Assembly (NCBI RefSeq): GCF_013327855.1
Contig: NZ_JABUMX010000003.1
Span: forward strand, 62,001-126,000
Direction: 5' to 3'
From: Phyllobacterium pellucidum
GTDB taxonomy: Bacteria; Pseudomonadota; Alphaproteobacteria; Rhizobiales; Rhizobiaceae
DNA length: 64,000 nucleotides
This document shows, piece after piece, positions 1 through 9,242 of the stretch. The notes under the pieces are model-generated. The model did no database searches and was not told the origin of the DNA. It saw only the letters and a program-made list of their open reading frames with translations. Numbering within the stretch: the stretch's first letter is position 1; each line of letters begins with the position of its first letter. The translations under genes and the position numbers were made by a program.

Positions 1-1
1 G

Positions 2-382
2 CTTACGGTTATCTTCGCAACGCGCGGCGCCATGGCGGGCAACGGCCATATCATCGAGGTGCTGCATTTCATCGGCGCTGAACAGAAGTTCGTTGCCCGC
101 CAGTTCGAGAGGCATTTCTTCTGGACCGCGCTCAAGGGAGCACTCTGCGGCGGCGCGCTCGCGATAGCCATTTTCCTGATGATTGCGTGGTGGTCGTCGC
201 GCAATCTCGCCACGCCTGAGGCAGATCAGGCGACCGCGCTTTTCGGCAATTTTTCCATCGGATCGAGCGGCTATACCGGTGTTGTCCTTATTATTCTGGC
301 GGTCAGCGTCCTCACGATGATTACAACGCGAATGACGGTCATTGCACATTTAAGACAGGTGGACAGACGCGACGAAACCTAA
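2..382 (+). CDS. ftsX: Cell division protein FtsX, C-terminal part (truncated by window edge)
   Basis: The frame is open from the first bases of the window and ends with TAA at 380-382, so only the last 126 residues are present. The stretch reading FATRGAMAGN, followed by a VLHFIGA-like segment, is the hallmark of the FtsX cytoplasmic-to-membrane junction. Two hydrophobic segments follow (about residues 45-66 and 91-113), as in the last two membrane helices of FtsX. FtsX partners the ATPase FtsE in the inner membrane to control peptidoglycan hydrolases at the septum; ftsE would be expected just upstream, outside the window. An internal ATG at 32 is not the true start. Confidence 0.88.
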   Translation, partial: LTVIFATRGAMAGNGHIIEVLHFIGAEQKFVARQFERHFFWTALKGALCGGALAIAIFLMIAWWSSRNLATPEADQATALFGNFSIGSSGYTGVVLIILAVSVLTMITTRMTVIAHLRQVDRRDET

Positions 383-406
383 CTTTGTTAATTTAGTTTC
401 AGTAAC

Positions 407-1201
407 ATGGATTTGGCAAAAGGCCCCTGCAAGGCCGCGGTTGACCTCCATTTGAAAGACATATCTCAGACAAGGCAATTTGCGCGCAAGATGAACGGCG
501 TGAACGACAGCAACGGCAACCAGGATTCCGACGATATGAGACGTGATGGGCGGGTCGTGACATTCGTCCGCAATCGCATCGTCTTGCCTTTGTTCGTCCT
601 CGCAATTCTTGCCCTCGGACTGTTCATCGGCGGCTTCATCATTTTCAGCGATCGGGTGACGATGATGGAACCGCCCGATTTGACCGAGCCGGCCGATGGG
701 ATCGTCGTTCTCACGGGCGGTTATTCGCGTATCGAGGGGGCGCTCGACCTGCTCAAGAACAAGCGCGGCAAGCGGCTTTTCATCAGCGGCGTTCATGCCT
801 CGGCCAACCGCGCCGAATTGCAAAGGGTCACGGGCGGCGATGCGGAACTGTTCGACTGCTGCGTCGATCTGGACCGTTCGGCACTCGACACCATCGGCAA
901 TGCCGAAGAGAGCGTCAAATGGGCCAATGCGAACAATTACAAGCGGGTGATCGTCGTCACCAACAACTACCATATCCCGCGCACCATGGTCGAACTCACC
1001 CATGCCTCGCAGGATATCGAATTCATTCCCTATCCGATCATCAATAGCAACCTGCGTGATGGCGACTGGATATCGCGCGGCCTGATCGTGCGCGTACTCT
1101 TCGTCGAATACGTCAAATATCTCGGCGCTGTCCTGCGCTCCAATCTGCCCGACAGTCTGTCCGATGCCACCGCGTCACTTCTGCACCGTTTTAAGGGGTA
1201 A
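407..1201 (+). CDS. YdcF/SanA-family (DUF218) membrane-anchored protein
   Basis: This 264-residue protein has one hydrophobic segment (about residues 58-80) followed by a DUF218 domain. The domain opens with ADGIVVLTGG and contains the TNNYHIPRT motif typical of the YdcF/SanA/ElyC family. Members are envelope proteins linked to vancomycin sensitivity and peptidoglycan or lipid-carrier metabolism; the exact reaction is unknown. Placement between ftsX and plsC fits an envelope role. The start is uncertain: the ATG at 407 has no visible ribosome-binding site, ATG 491 is possible, and ATG 536 has AGGA about 10 bases upstream. The first 40 or so residues are polar and may not be translated. Confidence 0.82.
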   Translation: MDLAKGPCKAAVDLHLKDISQTRQFARKMNGVNDSNGNQDSDDMRRDGRVVTFVRNRIVLPLFVLAILALGLFIGGFIIFSDRVTMMEPPDLTEPADGIVVLTGGYSRIEGALDLLKNKRGKRLFISGVHASANRAELQRVTGGDAELFDCCVDLDRSALDTIGNAEESVKWANANNYKRVIVVTNNYHIPRTMVELTHASQDIEFIPYPIINSNLRDGDWISRGLIVRVLFVEYVKYLGAVLRSNLPDSLSDATASLLHRFKG

Positions 1202-1284
1202 TTTCACGGGCGCCGGTTTGCCGGTTCACGGCCACGCTGAATTGGTATAACGAAGACCGCAAGCCGACAGCACCAGAGACCCTC

Positions 1285-2070
1285 ATGACGATCATCCGGT
1301 CACTTCTCTTCAACACCGCCTTCTATCTCAACCTGATCATCCAGATGATCATCTTTACGCCCTTCTACTTCCTCAGCCCGCGCAAGCAGGCCTGGATCAT
1401 CCCCAAGAACTGGGCAAAATCCAATCTCTGGCTGCAGAAGGTCATTGCGGGCGCGGAGCCCCTGATCGAAGGGTTGGAAAACCTCCCGGACGGCCCCTAT
1501 ATCTGCGCGCCGAAGCACCAGTCGTTCTGGGATACCTATGCCTTCCTGCCGCACATCGCCGACCCGGTCTATATTCTCAAGCGCGAACTGACGTGGATCC
1601 CGCTATTCGGCTGGTATATCGCCAAGATGAAAATGGTGCCGATCGACCGCGGCAGGCGTTCAGCGGCGATGAAAGCCGCAGTACGGGGTGCTCGCGATGC
1701 CATTGCGGACAACCGGCAGCTGATGATCTACCCGGAGGGTACCCGGACGGCTCCCGGTGCTCCGCCGCATTACAAATACGGCGTTGCCCACATCTATGGC
1801 GAACTCGGCGTCCCTGTGGTGCCAATTGCCCATAATGCCGGGCTTTTCTGGCCGCGCCGCAAATTCTTGCGCTACCCCGGAATAATCCGCTGCCGTATCC
1901 TGCCGCCGATCCAGCCGGGTCTCGACAACGACGCCTTCCTCAAAAAGCTGGAAGAGGTCACGGAAGCTGCATGCGACGAGCTATTGATCGCAACGGCGAA
2001 ATCCGACAACCCGCCGCCAATGCCGCCAACGGCGGTCCAGCGGCTGAAGGAACTCGGCGTCGAGGTTTGA
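1285..2070 (+). CDS. plsC: 1-acyl-sn-glycerol-3-phosphate acyltransferase (PlsC family)
   Basis: The 261-residue product transfers an acyl chain to lysophosphatidate to make phosphatidate at the inner membrane. It has an N-terminal hydrophobic segment (about residues 5-30), the acyltransferase motif I as KHQSFWD (H78, D83; HX4D spacing retained) and motif III as YPEGTRT (about 149-155). Length is normal for the family. It follows the DUF218 gene on the same strand after 83 bases and converges with chaC. An ornithine-lipid or lyso-ornithine acyltransferase of the same superfamily cannot be excluded from sequence alone. Confidence 0.88.
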   Translation: MTIIRSLLFNTAFYLNLIIQMIIFTPFYFLSPRKQAWIIPKNWAKSNLWLQKVIAGAEPLIEGLENLPDGPYICAPKHQSFWDTYAFLPHIADPVYILKRELTWIPLFGWYIAKMKMVPIDRGRRSAAMKAAVRGARDAIADNRQLMIYPEGTRTAPGAPPHYKYGVAHIYGELGVPVVPIAHNAGLFWPRRKFLRYPGIIRCRILPPIQPGLDNDAFLKKLEEVTEAACDELLIATAKSDNPPPMPPTAVQRLKELGVEV

Positions 2071-2123
2071 TTATTCCATATTACGAGTTGCCACGCCCTC
2101 GAGCCTCGCCTCAGGACCAGGCG

Positions 2124-2645
2124 TCAGCCCTGGTCGACAGCAGCCGCGACTGCCTCCATCCAATGGTCCCGAATATCCATCTTGCGCATATGTTCAAGCG
2201 TACTGTGCACATAGTCTTCGTTACGGCCGGATTTTCCGACCGAACCGCGGACCGCCATTGCCGCATCTTCAACGGACAGTGCCCCAGCATATTGCACATG
2301 GTCGCGGTCCACGATGTAGGTTAGCGCCTCGACCTTGCGGCCGTCCGCAAGGCGTACGCCGAGGCGGCGTTCGAGATAGACGTGGGTCACAAGCTCGCGC
2401 TCGCGCAGATACGCGACAACCTCATCCTCGAGCTCTCCCGGCACGCGAAATGCCATGCCGAGACATGACCCACCTCGATCAAGCCCGAGGACCAGGCCCG
2501 GCCGCTCCGGCGTGCCACGGTGAACATAGGAACGCACGCAAAGCGCGCGCCGATAGCCGTGGAGCCGGGCATGGGTGGTCTCCACATGAGCGAAGCCGGG
2601 TTTCCACATCAAAGATCCGTAGCCAAAGACCCAAAAATCGCCCAT
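2124..2645 (-). CDS. chaC: Gamma-glutamylcyclotransferase, ChaC type
   Basis: The protein of about 173 residues begins with the ChaC signature FGYGSLMW, which forms the glycine-rich substrate loop, and has the family's length. ChaC enzymes cleave glutathione to 5-oxoproline and Cys-Gly in the cytosol; some bacterial members sit near cation antiporters, but none is seen here. Two ATG codons lie close together (2651 and 2645). The second is preferred because AGGA stands about 5 bases before it. It converges with plsC and is divergent from the DUF2125 gene, with only about 42 bases for two promoters. Confidence 0.87.
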   Translation of the reverse strand: MGDFWVFGYGSLMWKPGFAHVETTHARLHGYRRALCVRSYVHRGTPERPGLVLGLDRGGSCLGMAFRVPGELEDEVVAYLRERELVTHVYLERRLGVRLADGRKVEALTYIVDRDHVQYAGALSVEDAAMAVRGSVGKSGRNEDYVHSTLEHMRKMDIRDHWMEAVAAAVDQG

Positions 2646-2687
2646 ATCCATCCTGATAGCTGTACTCCCACCCAGCGGAGCTTCCCC

Positions 2688-3725
2688 ATGATCGATAGCG
2701 ATAGCCGGACCATGCCGTCAAGCACCCCCGAAACTGTCAGGAAACCGCGCAGACTGCTGAAATTTCTGATCGGCGGGCTTGTCGTGCTTGGCGTGATCTA
2801 CACGGCCGGCTGGTACTACCTCGCCCGCGAGCTCGAGGCCCGTGTTGCGACCAACATCGCCGCCTTCAAGGAAAGAGGCATCGACGCGACTTGCGAGAAC
2901 GCAAGGGCCAGCGGCTTCCCCCTGCGCGTTGGGCTCGATTGCGACAAGGTCGGCTGGGCCGACAAGGCGAAAAATCTTTCGGTGACAGCCGGAAGCTTCC
3001 GCTCGGCGGCACAGCTTTACGATCCAATGCGTATCAACAGCGTCATCGAAGGGCCTGCGGCGCTCGATCTGCCGGGGTTTATTCCACTTGATGCCAAGTG
3101 GGAGGGCCTGACCTCCAGTATCCGCCTCGACCGGCCGCTTCCGAAGGAAATCACGATCGACGGGAAGAATGTCGTCGTGAGCGGGCGTGATCCGGGTGCG
3201 GCGCCGATCGCCGTCGTGGGAAGCGGGCAACTCGACTTTCGCGCCAATGATCCGCAGATGGATGTCTCGCTCAGTTTCAACAAGCTCAAGCTCGCCGATA
3301 ACGTCGTTCCCAACCGTTCGCTGCCTGAACTCACCGGCGCTGCGGACATCGGACTTGCCAACGGTTTCGCGCTTCTGGGTAAAACGGAGCGCAACCTGAC
3401 TGTCCTGCGCGGGCAATCAGGCACTTTGCGCAAGGTCGATCTCTCCTTTGAAGACGGCAGCGGCGTCGGCATTACCGGACCGTTCTCGGTGGCTGAAGAT
3501 GGGCGCATCACCGGCGAATTCCGCGTGACATTGCGCAACCCGGAGGGCTTCGCCAAGGCCGTCCAGGACATCGTTCCCGAGGCCGGCAATACGATTTCGA
3601 CCGTGCTGCAGGCGCTTGCCTTTGCGCCGCGCGACGCCAACGGTGCACCGACACTGCCGATCAGTGTGAAGAACGGAAAAATGTCCGTCGGCTTTATTAA
3701 TATCGGCCGCCTGCCGGCGCTGTGA
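2688..3725 (+). CDS. DUF2125 domain-containing membrane-anchored protein
   Basis: The protein has 345 residues from ATG 2688, which has GGAG 7 bases upstream; an upstream ATG in frame at 2520 overlaps chaC and is unlikely. A basic N-terminus (KPRRLLKF) is followed by one hydrophobic segment and then a long periplasm-facing region rich in alternating polar and hydrophobic residues. The opening, including the GWYYLARELEARV stretch and DCEN-like cysteines, matches the DUF2125 family common in Rhizobiales. Function is unknown; the size and topology resemble envelope proteins of the AsmA or lipid-handling type, but that is only inference. Confidence 0.8.
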   Translation: MIDSDSRTMPSSTPETVRKPRRLLKFLIGGLVVLGVIYTAGWYYLARELEARVATNIAAFKERGIDATCENARASGFPLRVGLDCDKVGWADKAKNLSVTAGSFRSAAQLYDPMRINSVIEGPAALDLPGFIPLDAKWEGLTSSIRLDRPLPKEITIDGKNVVVSGRDPGAAPIAVVGSGQLDFRANDPQMDVSLSFNKLKLADNVVPNRSLPELTGAADIGLANGFALLGKTERNLTVLRGQSGTLRKVDLSFEDGSGVGITGPFSVAEDGRITGEFRVTLRNPEGFAKAVQDIVPEAGNTISTVLQALAFAPRDANGAPTLPISVKNGKMSVGFINIGRLPAL

Positions 3726-3727
3726 CT

Positions 3728-3967
3728 TTATTGGGACGACGGATCGCCTGCAAAAAGTACCCTCTCATGGTCCATTGTGGACGGCGCACCTGATTCCCCT
3801 ACCTTGTCGGCCGGTACCGCAGGCGAATTCGGGAAATCCACGATGCTCGCGCATCGCGCCTCCAACTCCTCAAGGAATGTAACCGCTCGCCAGGGATTGT
3901 CGTCTGCGATGTAATCGCCAATCGACAATAAGTCGCTTCGCGCGGCATCTGTGAAGGCAAGCTTCAA
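3728..3967 (-). pseudogene. ParE/RelE-type toxin, C-terminus apparently frameshifted
   Basis: The first 48 residues (FTDAARSDLLSIGDYIADDN, then a VTFLEELEARC-like helix and DFPNS) are a good ParE N-terminus. After the DFPNS motif the frame no longer looks like ParE and stops at 79 residues, whereas family members usually have about 95-105. In the +1 frame just downstream one can read GRGIRCAVHNG, resembling the ParE strand before the final YLIFYR-type segment, and in the third frame YRPTR precedes a stop. This suggests small indels. It overlaps the antitoxin gene by 4 bases and ends 2 bases from the stop of the DUF2125 gene. A sequencing error is an alternative explanation. Confidence 0.6.
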
Positions 3968-4224
3968 AGGCCGCGGTCTTTTGCCATGGCGGTGTAGCGG
4001 GCCTTCAACTCGTCGAAGACGTCCTGCGCCCGCCTGACCCGGCCAGCCTCAACGTCTTCAAGACCGCGTGCCAAGGCGGCGTCCAGCGCAGCCAGACGCT
4101 TCTCGCGTTCATCGACGAGGCGAATACCTTCGCGCAGTATCTCGCTCTTCGAATTGTAGCGCCCGCTCTTGATAAGGCGCTCAACGACCGCTTCCAAATT
4201 TCCAAGTTCGACACTGTGTGCCAT
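3964..4224 (-). CDS. ParD-type ribbon-helix-helix antitoxin
   Basis: The 86-residue protein has the ParD/CopG-like N-terminal pattern: a short beta segment, then SGRYNSKSEILREGIRLVDERE, followed by a charged helical tail that would wrap the toxin. Such antitoxins bind their own promoter as dimers and neutralise the downstream ParE toxin. The toxin start overlaps this stop (ATGA type), the usual coupling for this family. The antitoxin frame is intact while the toxin looks broken, so it may be a leftover or act as an anti-toxin against other loci. AT-rich sequence at 4240-4270, just upstream, is the likely promoter/operator zone. Confidence 0.82.
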   Translation of the reverse strand: MAHSVELGNLEAVVERLIKSGRYNSKSEILREGIRLVDEREKRLAALDAALARGLEDVEAGRVRRAQDVFDELKARYTAMAKDRGL

Positions 4225-4288
4225 GGCTTCACCTCTCGACTATTATGAATAATCGATAATAGTTATCAAGCGCGTTCTAGCGATCGCT

Positions 4289-5221
4289 CTAACTCCCCGG
4301 CTGGCTTGCCTTCTGGCGGCCGAAATCGGGGGCGTCGATTTCCTGCCCTGCGTCGATGATGCCGCGGCGCACCGCGCGGGTGCGCGTAAACAGGCTGAAG
4401 AGGGCATCGCCGTCGCCCCAGCGGATCGACCGCTGCAACGAGGATAGATCTTCCGAGAAGCGTGCGAGCATTTCGAGGATCGCCTCCTTGTTGTGGAGGC
4501 AGACGTCCCGCCACATTGTCGGGTCGGAGGCCGCAAGGCGCGTGAAGTCGCGAAAACCCGAGGCCGAGTATTTAATGACTTCGGAATTCGTCACTTCCTC
4601 AAGGTCGCTGGCGGTGCCGACAATATTGTAGGCGATGATGTGCGGCAGGTGCGAGACAATGGCGAGCACCCGGTCGTGGTGCACAGGATCCATCGTATCG
4701 AGCCGCGAGCCGCACGCTTCCCAGAACTTCGTCAACCGGTCGAGCGCGTCCGGGTCGGTACCTTCGAGCGGCGTCAGAATGCACCAACGATTGTTGAAGA
4801 GTTCGGCAAAGCCCGAATCGGGGCCGGAATATTCAGTACCCGCCAGGGGATGGCCGGGAATAAAATGTACACTTGCGGGAAGCTCCGGCTGCATCTGTGC
4901 AATGACAGAACCCTTGGTCGAGCCGACATCCGTGACGATGGCGCCAGGCTTAAGCGACCCGGCAATCTGGCGCGCCACTTCGCCGGACGACCCCACAGGC
5001 ACGGAAATGATCACCAGGTCGGCCTGCTGCACCGCCTCGGCGCTGTCGAGCGTGTAGCTGTCGCCAAGCCCCAGTTCCCTGGCCCGGGCAAGCGTAGTGG
5101 AACTGCGTGTGGAGATGACGACGTGATCGGCAAGGCCCTCGCGCTTGATGACGCGCGCAAGGGAGGAACCGATGAGGCCGATGCCGATCAGTGCGATTGT
5201 GTCAAAGTGGATTTTGGACAT
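4289..5221 (-). CDS. tyrC: Prephenate/arogenate dehydrogenase (cyclohexadienyl dehydrogenase)
   Basis: The 310-residue cytosolic enzyme oxidatively decarboxylates prephenate and/or arogenate in tyrosine synthesis. It opens with a Rossmann fold carrying ALIGIGLIGSSLAR (about residues 10-23), then VTDVGSTKG and FIPGHPLAGTEYSG, the conserved substrate-binding region. SHLPHIIAYN and SASGFRDFTRLA complete the family pattern. There is no fused chorismate mutase or ACT domain. It lies 3 bases downstream of hisC on the same strand, an arrangement common in Rhizobiales, where an HisC-type aminotransferase can also serve aromatic amino acids. Confidence 0.93.
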   Translation of the reverse strand: MSKIHFDTIALIGIGLIGSSLARVIKREGLADHVVISTRSSTTLARARELGLGDSYTLDSAEAVQQADLVIISVPVGSSGEVARQIAGSLKPGAIVTDVGSTKGSVIAQMQPELPASVHFIPGHPLAGTEYSGPDSGFAELFNNRWCILTPLEGTDPDALDRLTKFWEACGSRLDTMDPVHHDRVLAIVSHLPHIIAYNIVGTASDLEEVTNSEVIKYSASGFRDFTRLAASDPTMWRDVCLHNKEAILEMLARFSEDLSSLQRSIRWGDGDALFSLFTRTRAVRRGIIDAGQEIDAPDFGRQKASQPGS

Positions 5222-5224
5222 GGT

Positions 5225-6331
5225 CTACTTCAGAAATTCGGAGAGTGCGGCGACTACGCCGCGATTGGCTTCCTCGGATCCGATGGTAAGGCGCAGCGCA
5301 TTGGGGAATCCGTATCCGCCAACGCGGCGCAAAATATAGCCCTTGCTCGTCAGGTAGGGGTCGGCCATCTCGGCGGACTTTGCCGGATCGTCCGGGAAGT
5401 GCACGAGCAGGAAATTGCCGACTGACGGCGTGATCCGCAGCCCCAGCGCCGTCAGTTGCTCGGTCAGCCACGGCAGCCACTTCTCGTTGAATGCGACGGC
5501 GGCATCGACATGAGCGCGGTCGCGGATGGCCGCGGCACCGGCGGCGATCGCCGCCGAGTTCATGTTGAACGGACCACGGATGCGGTTGACCGCATCGATG
5601 ACATGGGCGGGCGCAAACATCCAGCCGATGCGCAGGCCGGCAAGCCCGTGAATCTTCGAGAATGTTCGGGTCATCACAACGTTTTCGAAGTTCGAGACGA
5701 GTTCGACCCCGGCTTCATAATCGTTGCGACGGACATATTCGGCATAGGCGGCATCAAGTACGAGAAGAACGTTCTTCGGCAGCCCGGCATGCAGCCGGCG
5801 CACTTCCTCGAATGGCACGTAGGTGCCCGTCGGGTTATTCGGATTGGCCAGGAATACGATCCTGGTGCGCGGCGTCACTGCGGCAAGAATGGAATCGACA
5901 TGCGCCTGCTCGGTCTTTTCCTTGGCGACGACAGGCGTTGCGCCAGCCGCCATGATGTAGATCTTGTACACCATGAAGCCGTGCTCGGTATAAATCGCCT
6001 CATCGCCGGGCGCGAGATAGGTCTGGCAGAGCAGTCCGAGCAATTCGTCGGAGCCATTGCCACAAAGGATATTGCCGGCATTGAGGCCGTGCATTTCGGC
6101 GATCGCCTTCTTCAGTGCGGTCGCCTGCCCGTCCGGATAGATTTCCAGCCGTTCCGCCGCGGCGCCATAGGCTTCGATCGCGTGCCGGCTGGCGCCAAGC
6201 GGAGTTTCGTTGGACGACAGCTTGTGGACCTTCGCGACACCCGGCGCATGTTCCTTGCCCGGCACGTAGGCTTCAATGTCGAGCACACCGGCTTTGGGGG
6301 TTGGGCGTGGGTCTTTAAGCGTCGTCGTCAT
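5225..6331 (-). CDS. hisC: Histidinol-phosphate aminotransferase
   Basis: The product has 368 residues from ATG 6331, which has GGAA about 9 bases upstream; a longer frame reaching 6562 would run into metX and its promoter and is rejected. It is a PLP-dependent class I/II aminotransferase: [12 protein letters not shown] at the start, [19 protein letters not shown] and [17 protein letters not shown], where the lysine of the SKIHGLAG motif binds PLP. It converts imidazole-acetol phosphate to histidinol phosphate. Coupling to tyrC suggests it may also transaminate prephenate or other aromatic keto acids. It is divergent from metX. Confidence 0.92.
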   Translation of the reverse strand: MTTTLKDPRPTPKAGVLDIEAYVPGKEHAPGVAKVHKLSSNETPLGASRHAIEAYGAAAERLEIYPDGQATALKKAIAEMHGLNAGNILCGNGSDELLGLLCQTYLAPGDEAIYTEHGFMVYKIYIMAAGATPVVAKEKTEQAHVDSILAAVTPRTRIVFLANPNNPTGTYVPFEEVRRLHAGLPKNVLLVLDAAYAEYVRRNDYEAGVELVSNFENVVMTRTFSKIHGLAGLRIGWMFAPAHVIDAVNRIRGPFNMNSAAIAAGAAAIRDRAHVDAAVAFNEKWLPWLTEQLTALGLRITPSVGNFLLVHFPDDPAKSAEMADPYLTSKGYILRRVGGYGFPNALRLTIGSEEANRGVVAALSEFLK

Positions 6332-6495
6332 GATTCTATGTTCCGTGGCATCGTACGTTTCGAGGGGCAATGCTCGTCGTTCACTGGAAAGCAACCGTGC
6401 GGACATAGCCGCACACGGGGCGGATGTCGAGAAAAATGGCATTTCACCTTCTTGGCCTTGATCGCCATGGATGACGGCCAGCACCAAAGTAACCA

Positions 6496-6524
6496 TTGAC
6501 TTTGTATCTACCGCAACCATAGCT
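6496..6524 (+). promoter_or_regulatory. Candidate metX promoter
   Basis: TTGACT at 6496-6501 and ATAGCT at 6519-6524 are separated by 17 bases, a plausible sigma-70 promoter about 30 bases before the metX start. The -10 match is weak. A SAM-II riboswitch, frequent before alphaproteobacterial metX, was looked for in 6332-6554. Its conserved GCUAAA-type core was not seen, and the short leader left by this promoter would not hold one. Confidence 0.35.
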
Positions 6525-6554
6525 ACCGGCATCTTGCTCAATTTTCGCGTAAAG

Positions 6555-7742
6555 ATGACCAAAGCCAGCCGAGCATCAGCAACGACCGATCAGAAGATTC
6601 AAGAAGCGACCAATCCCCATAGTCCTGTGGTGGATTTTGGGGCGGACAAGCCCTTGCCTCTTGATAGCGGCGTGTCGCTGTCTCCGTTCCGCCTGGCCTA
6701 CCAGTCCTACGGCGAACTCAACGCCGACAAGTCCAATGCCATTTTGATCTGCCACGCGCTCACCGGCGATCAGCACGTTGCCAACGTGCACCCGGTGACA
6801 GGAAAGCCCGGATGGTGGGAGACGCTCGTCGGACCTGGAAAGCCTGTCGATACAGACCGCTATTTCGTGCTTTGCTCCAACGTCCTTGGCGGCTGCCTCG
6901 GATCGACTGGCCCCGCATCGATCAATCCGGAGACAGGCAAGCCCTATGCGCTCGATCTGCCCGTCATAACCATTGCCGATATGGTCCGGGCTCAGGCCAT
7001 GCTCATCGACCATTTCGGCATCAAGCAACTCTTTGCCGTCATCGGCGGATCGATGGGCGGCATGCAGGTGCTCGAATGGGCGTCGAGCCATTCAGATCGG
7101 GTGTTCGCCGCAGTGGCGATTGCGACAGGTGCGCGGCATTCGTCGCAGAACATCGCCTTCCACGAAGTCGGCCGCCAGGCGGTCATGGCCGATCCCGAGT
7201 GGAAGGAAGGGCGTTATCTTGAAGCCGGGACAGTGCCCCGCAAGGGTCTCTCCGTTGCCCGCATGGCTGCGCACATCACCTATCTTTCGGAAGTTGCCCT
7301 GCATCGAAAGTTCGGCCGCAATCTTCAGGACCGGCAGAACGTCACGTTCGGCTTTGATGCGGATTTCCAGATCGAAAGCTATCTGCGCTATCAGGGCATG
7401 AGCTTTGTCGATCGCTTCGATCCGAACGCCTATCTCTACATGACCCGCGCCATGGACTATTTCGATCTGGCGGCCGAGCACGAGGGGCGCCTTGCCGACG
7501 CCTTTGCCGGGTCGAAAACACGTTTCTGCATCGTATCGTTTACCAGCGACTGGCTGTTTCCAACGAGCGAAAGCCGCACAGTCGCCCATGCCCTGAATGC
7601 CGCGGGTGCTTCGGTGTCTTTCGTCGAGATCGAATCCGATCGCGGTCATGATGCCTTCCTGCTTGATGAGCCGGAGATGTTTTCGGCCATCAACGGCTTC
7701 ATTCGTTCGGCGGCGCGCGCCAAGGGGCTCCTGGCCCAATGA
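6555..7742 (+). CDS. metX: Homoserine O-acetyltransferase / O-succinyltransferase (MetX)
   Basis: The product has 395 residues from ATG 6555; an upstream ATG at 6471 lies in the promoter region. It is an alpha/beta-hydrolase-fold acyltransferase that activates homoserine for methionine synthesis. ALTGDQHV (about 68-75) and the nucleophile elbow [12 protein letters not shown] (Ser166) are typical, with the general-base histidine in [11 protein letters not shown] (H365). The gene overlaps metW by 4 bases (ATGA), the conserved metX-metW pair. Sequence alone does not show whether acetyl- or succinyl-CoA is used. Confidence 0.94.
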   Translation: MTKASRASATTDQKIQEATNPHSPVVDFGADKPLPLDSGVSLSPFRLAYQSYGELNADKSNAILICHALTGDQHVANVHPVTGKPGWWETLVGPGKPVDTDRYFVLCSNVLGGCLGSTGPASINPETGKPYALDLPVITIADMVRAQAMLIDHFGIKQLFAVIGGSMGGMQVLEWASSHSDRVFAAVAIATGARHSSQNIAFHEVGRQAVMADPEWKEGRYLEAGTVPRKGLSVARMAAHITYLSEVALHRKFGRNLQDRQNVTFGFDADFQIESYLRYQGMSFVDRFDPNAYLYMTRAMDYFDLAAEHEGRLADAFAGSKTRFCIVSFTSDWLFPTSESRTVAHALNAAGASVSFVEIESDRGHDAFLLDEPEMFSAINGFIRSAARAKGLLAQ

Positions 7743-8353
7743 GCGTCAACACCAATGCCCGCGTCGATTTCGAAGTCATCGCCTCGCTGGTCAAACCCGG
7801 TTCCCGCGTCCTCGATGTAGGATGCGGCGATGGCGAACTCCTCGAATTGCTGCAGAGCGCAAAAAATGTCGATGGCCGTGGCGTCGAGCTATCGCAAAAG
7901 GGCGTCAATGAATCGGTGGCCCGCGGCCTTTCGGTCATCCAGGGCGACGCCGACAGCGATCTCAAATACTACCCCGATTCCGGCTTCGACTATGTGATCC
8001 TGTCACAGACCCTGCAGGCGACCCGCAATCCGAAAAACGTCCTTACCGAACTCCTGCGCATCGGCGAGCGCGCAATCGTATCCTTTCCCAATTTCGGTCA
8101 CTGGCGCGTGCGAACATCGCTTGCCCTTAACGGGCGCATGCCGGTCACCAAGGATCTTCCCTACAGCTGGTATGACACGCCGAATATCCATTTCTGCACG
8201 ATCAGCGACTTTGTCGACATGACCAGGGAAGTCGGGGCCGAGGTGGAATCCGCCGTCGCGCTCAATGCGCTCGGCCAACGGCTCGGCTTCAACATGCCGT
8301 GGGGATTCTGGAACCTATTCGGCCAGCAGGCCGTGTTTCTGCTCAAGCGTTAG
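7739..8353 (+). CDS. metW: Methionine biosynthesis protein MetW
   Basis: The 204-residue protein has a SAM-binding class I methyltransferase fold: [15 protein letters not shown] (about residues 22-36) is motif I, and [15 protein letters not shown] follows. The downstream [10 protein letters not shown] and [16 protein letters not shown] stretches are specific to MetW. MetW works with MetX in making acyl-homoserine in proteobacteria; no methyl transfer reaction is firmly established. It is translationally coupled to metX and its 3' end overlaps the convergent methyltransferase gene by 4 bases. Confidence 0.93.
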   Translation: MSVNTNARVDFEVIASLVKPGSRVLDVGCGDGELLELLQSAKNVDGRGVELSQKGVNESVARGLSVIQGDADSDLKYYPDSGFDYVILSQTLQATRNPKNVLTELLRIGERAIVSFPNFGHWRVRTSLALNGRMPVTKDLPYSWYDTPNIHFCTISDFVDMTREVGAEVESAVALNALGQRLGFNMPWGFWNLFGQQAVFLLKR

Positions 8354-9096
8354 ATCCCATCCCGCCGGGCACTGGCCGTACCTGACGGTGACAGTACCGG
8401 GACGAAAACGCGCCGCGAGGATCGCTGCGCAACCGGCAGGCCCTGGTAGATTCGCTTCTGCGCTTCGACGATGTGAACGCCCGAGAACATCGGCCAGAAG
8501 CGCCGGCCCGCCCGCTCGAACAGCGGCGACGGCCGCATGACGGAGCGCCTCGACGACGGCGGAAAAAACAACGCCTCGGCCCAGGGACCCGGCGTGAAGT
8601 TTGCCTCGCGCAGGAGCCGCGTCAGTTGCCCGCCGCTATAGGGCCTGCCGCTGCCGAAGGGCGTATGCTCGAAGCGCGCCCACAGGCCGCGCCGGTTCGG
8701 CACGACAATGACCAGCCTGCCGTTGGGCGCCAGCACGCGCCACATTTCCTTGAGCGTTTCGCGCGGGTCTTCCGCATGCTCCAGCGCATGCACCATTAAA
8801 ATCCGATCGACGGAAGAATCGGGCAGCGGCAATTCCTCTTCGAAGATCAATGCCGTGGCGGAAGGCTCCGCAGGCGGCCAGCTCGCGGCGCCTTGCCCAG
8901 CCGGCATGAAGGCAAACGTACGCTCCGTATCGCCGCGAAACCGGTCGAGATAGGGAACGGCGTAGCCAAGTCCGACGAGCCTTTCTCCCGGCAGTTTCGG
9001 CCAGATCGAAGCGAGTGCCATCGTAATCGAACGCTCGGTCAGGTGGCCGAGCGTCGATGCGTAGAATGCGCGGAGATCGATAATGTCGAGATGCAT
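8350..9096 (-). CDS. SAM-dependent methyltransferase of unknown substrate
   Basis: The 248-residue protein has a class I methyltransferase core, although motif I is weak (LVGLGYAVPYLDRF). The post-I region LPLPDSSVDRILMVHALEHAEDP, then EMWRVLAPNGRLVIVVPNRRGLWAR, is typical of the Methyltransf_11 group. Members of this subfamily sit next to gloB in many Rhizobiales, as here, where gloB is divergent with a 146-base gap. No substrate can be deduced. The C-terminus is rich in Arg and Ser and looks flexible. Confidence 0.8.
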   Translation of the reverse strand: MHLDIIDLRAFYASTLGHLTERSITMALASIWPKLPGERLVGLGYAVPYLDRFRGDTERTFAFMPAGQGAASWPPAEPSATALIFEEELPLPDSSVDRILMVHALEHAEDPRETLKEMWRVLAPNGRLVIVVPNRRGLWARFEHTPFGSGRPYSGGQLTRLLREANFTPGPWAEALFFPPSSRRSVMRPSPLFERAGRRFWPMFSGVHIVEAQKRIYQGLPVAQRSSRRVFVPVLSPSGTASARRDGI

Positions 9097-9242
9097 GCGG
9101 GCAACCTAAAGCGTTCCTGCCTTAAATAGAAGCAGATACGAGTATCGCCAACATGAACATGAAACTTCTAGGGACAGGTGGGTTGCGCCGCTCAGTAGCA
9201 AGGCTATCCTGTTTCTGCTCCCCTTTCTTCAAGAGAACGATC

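Noticed and set aside
5456..6499. 347-residue open frame opposite hisC
   Set aside because: It lies opposite the conserved hisC gene and has a composition typical of antisense frames.
6332..6554. SAM-II riboswitch before metX
   Set aside because: Expected for alphaproteobacterial metX, but no GCUAAA-type core or pseudoknot arrangement could be read in the 223 bases, and a plausible promoter leaves only a short leader.
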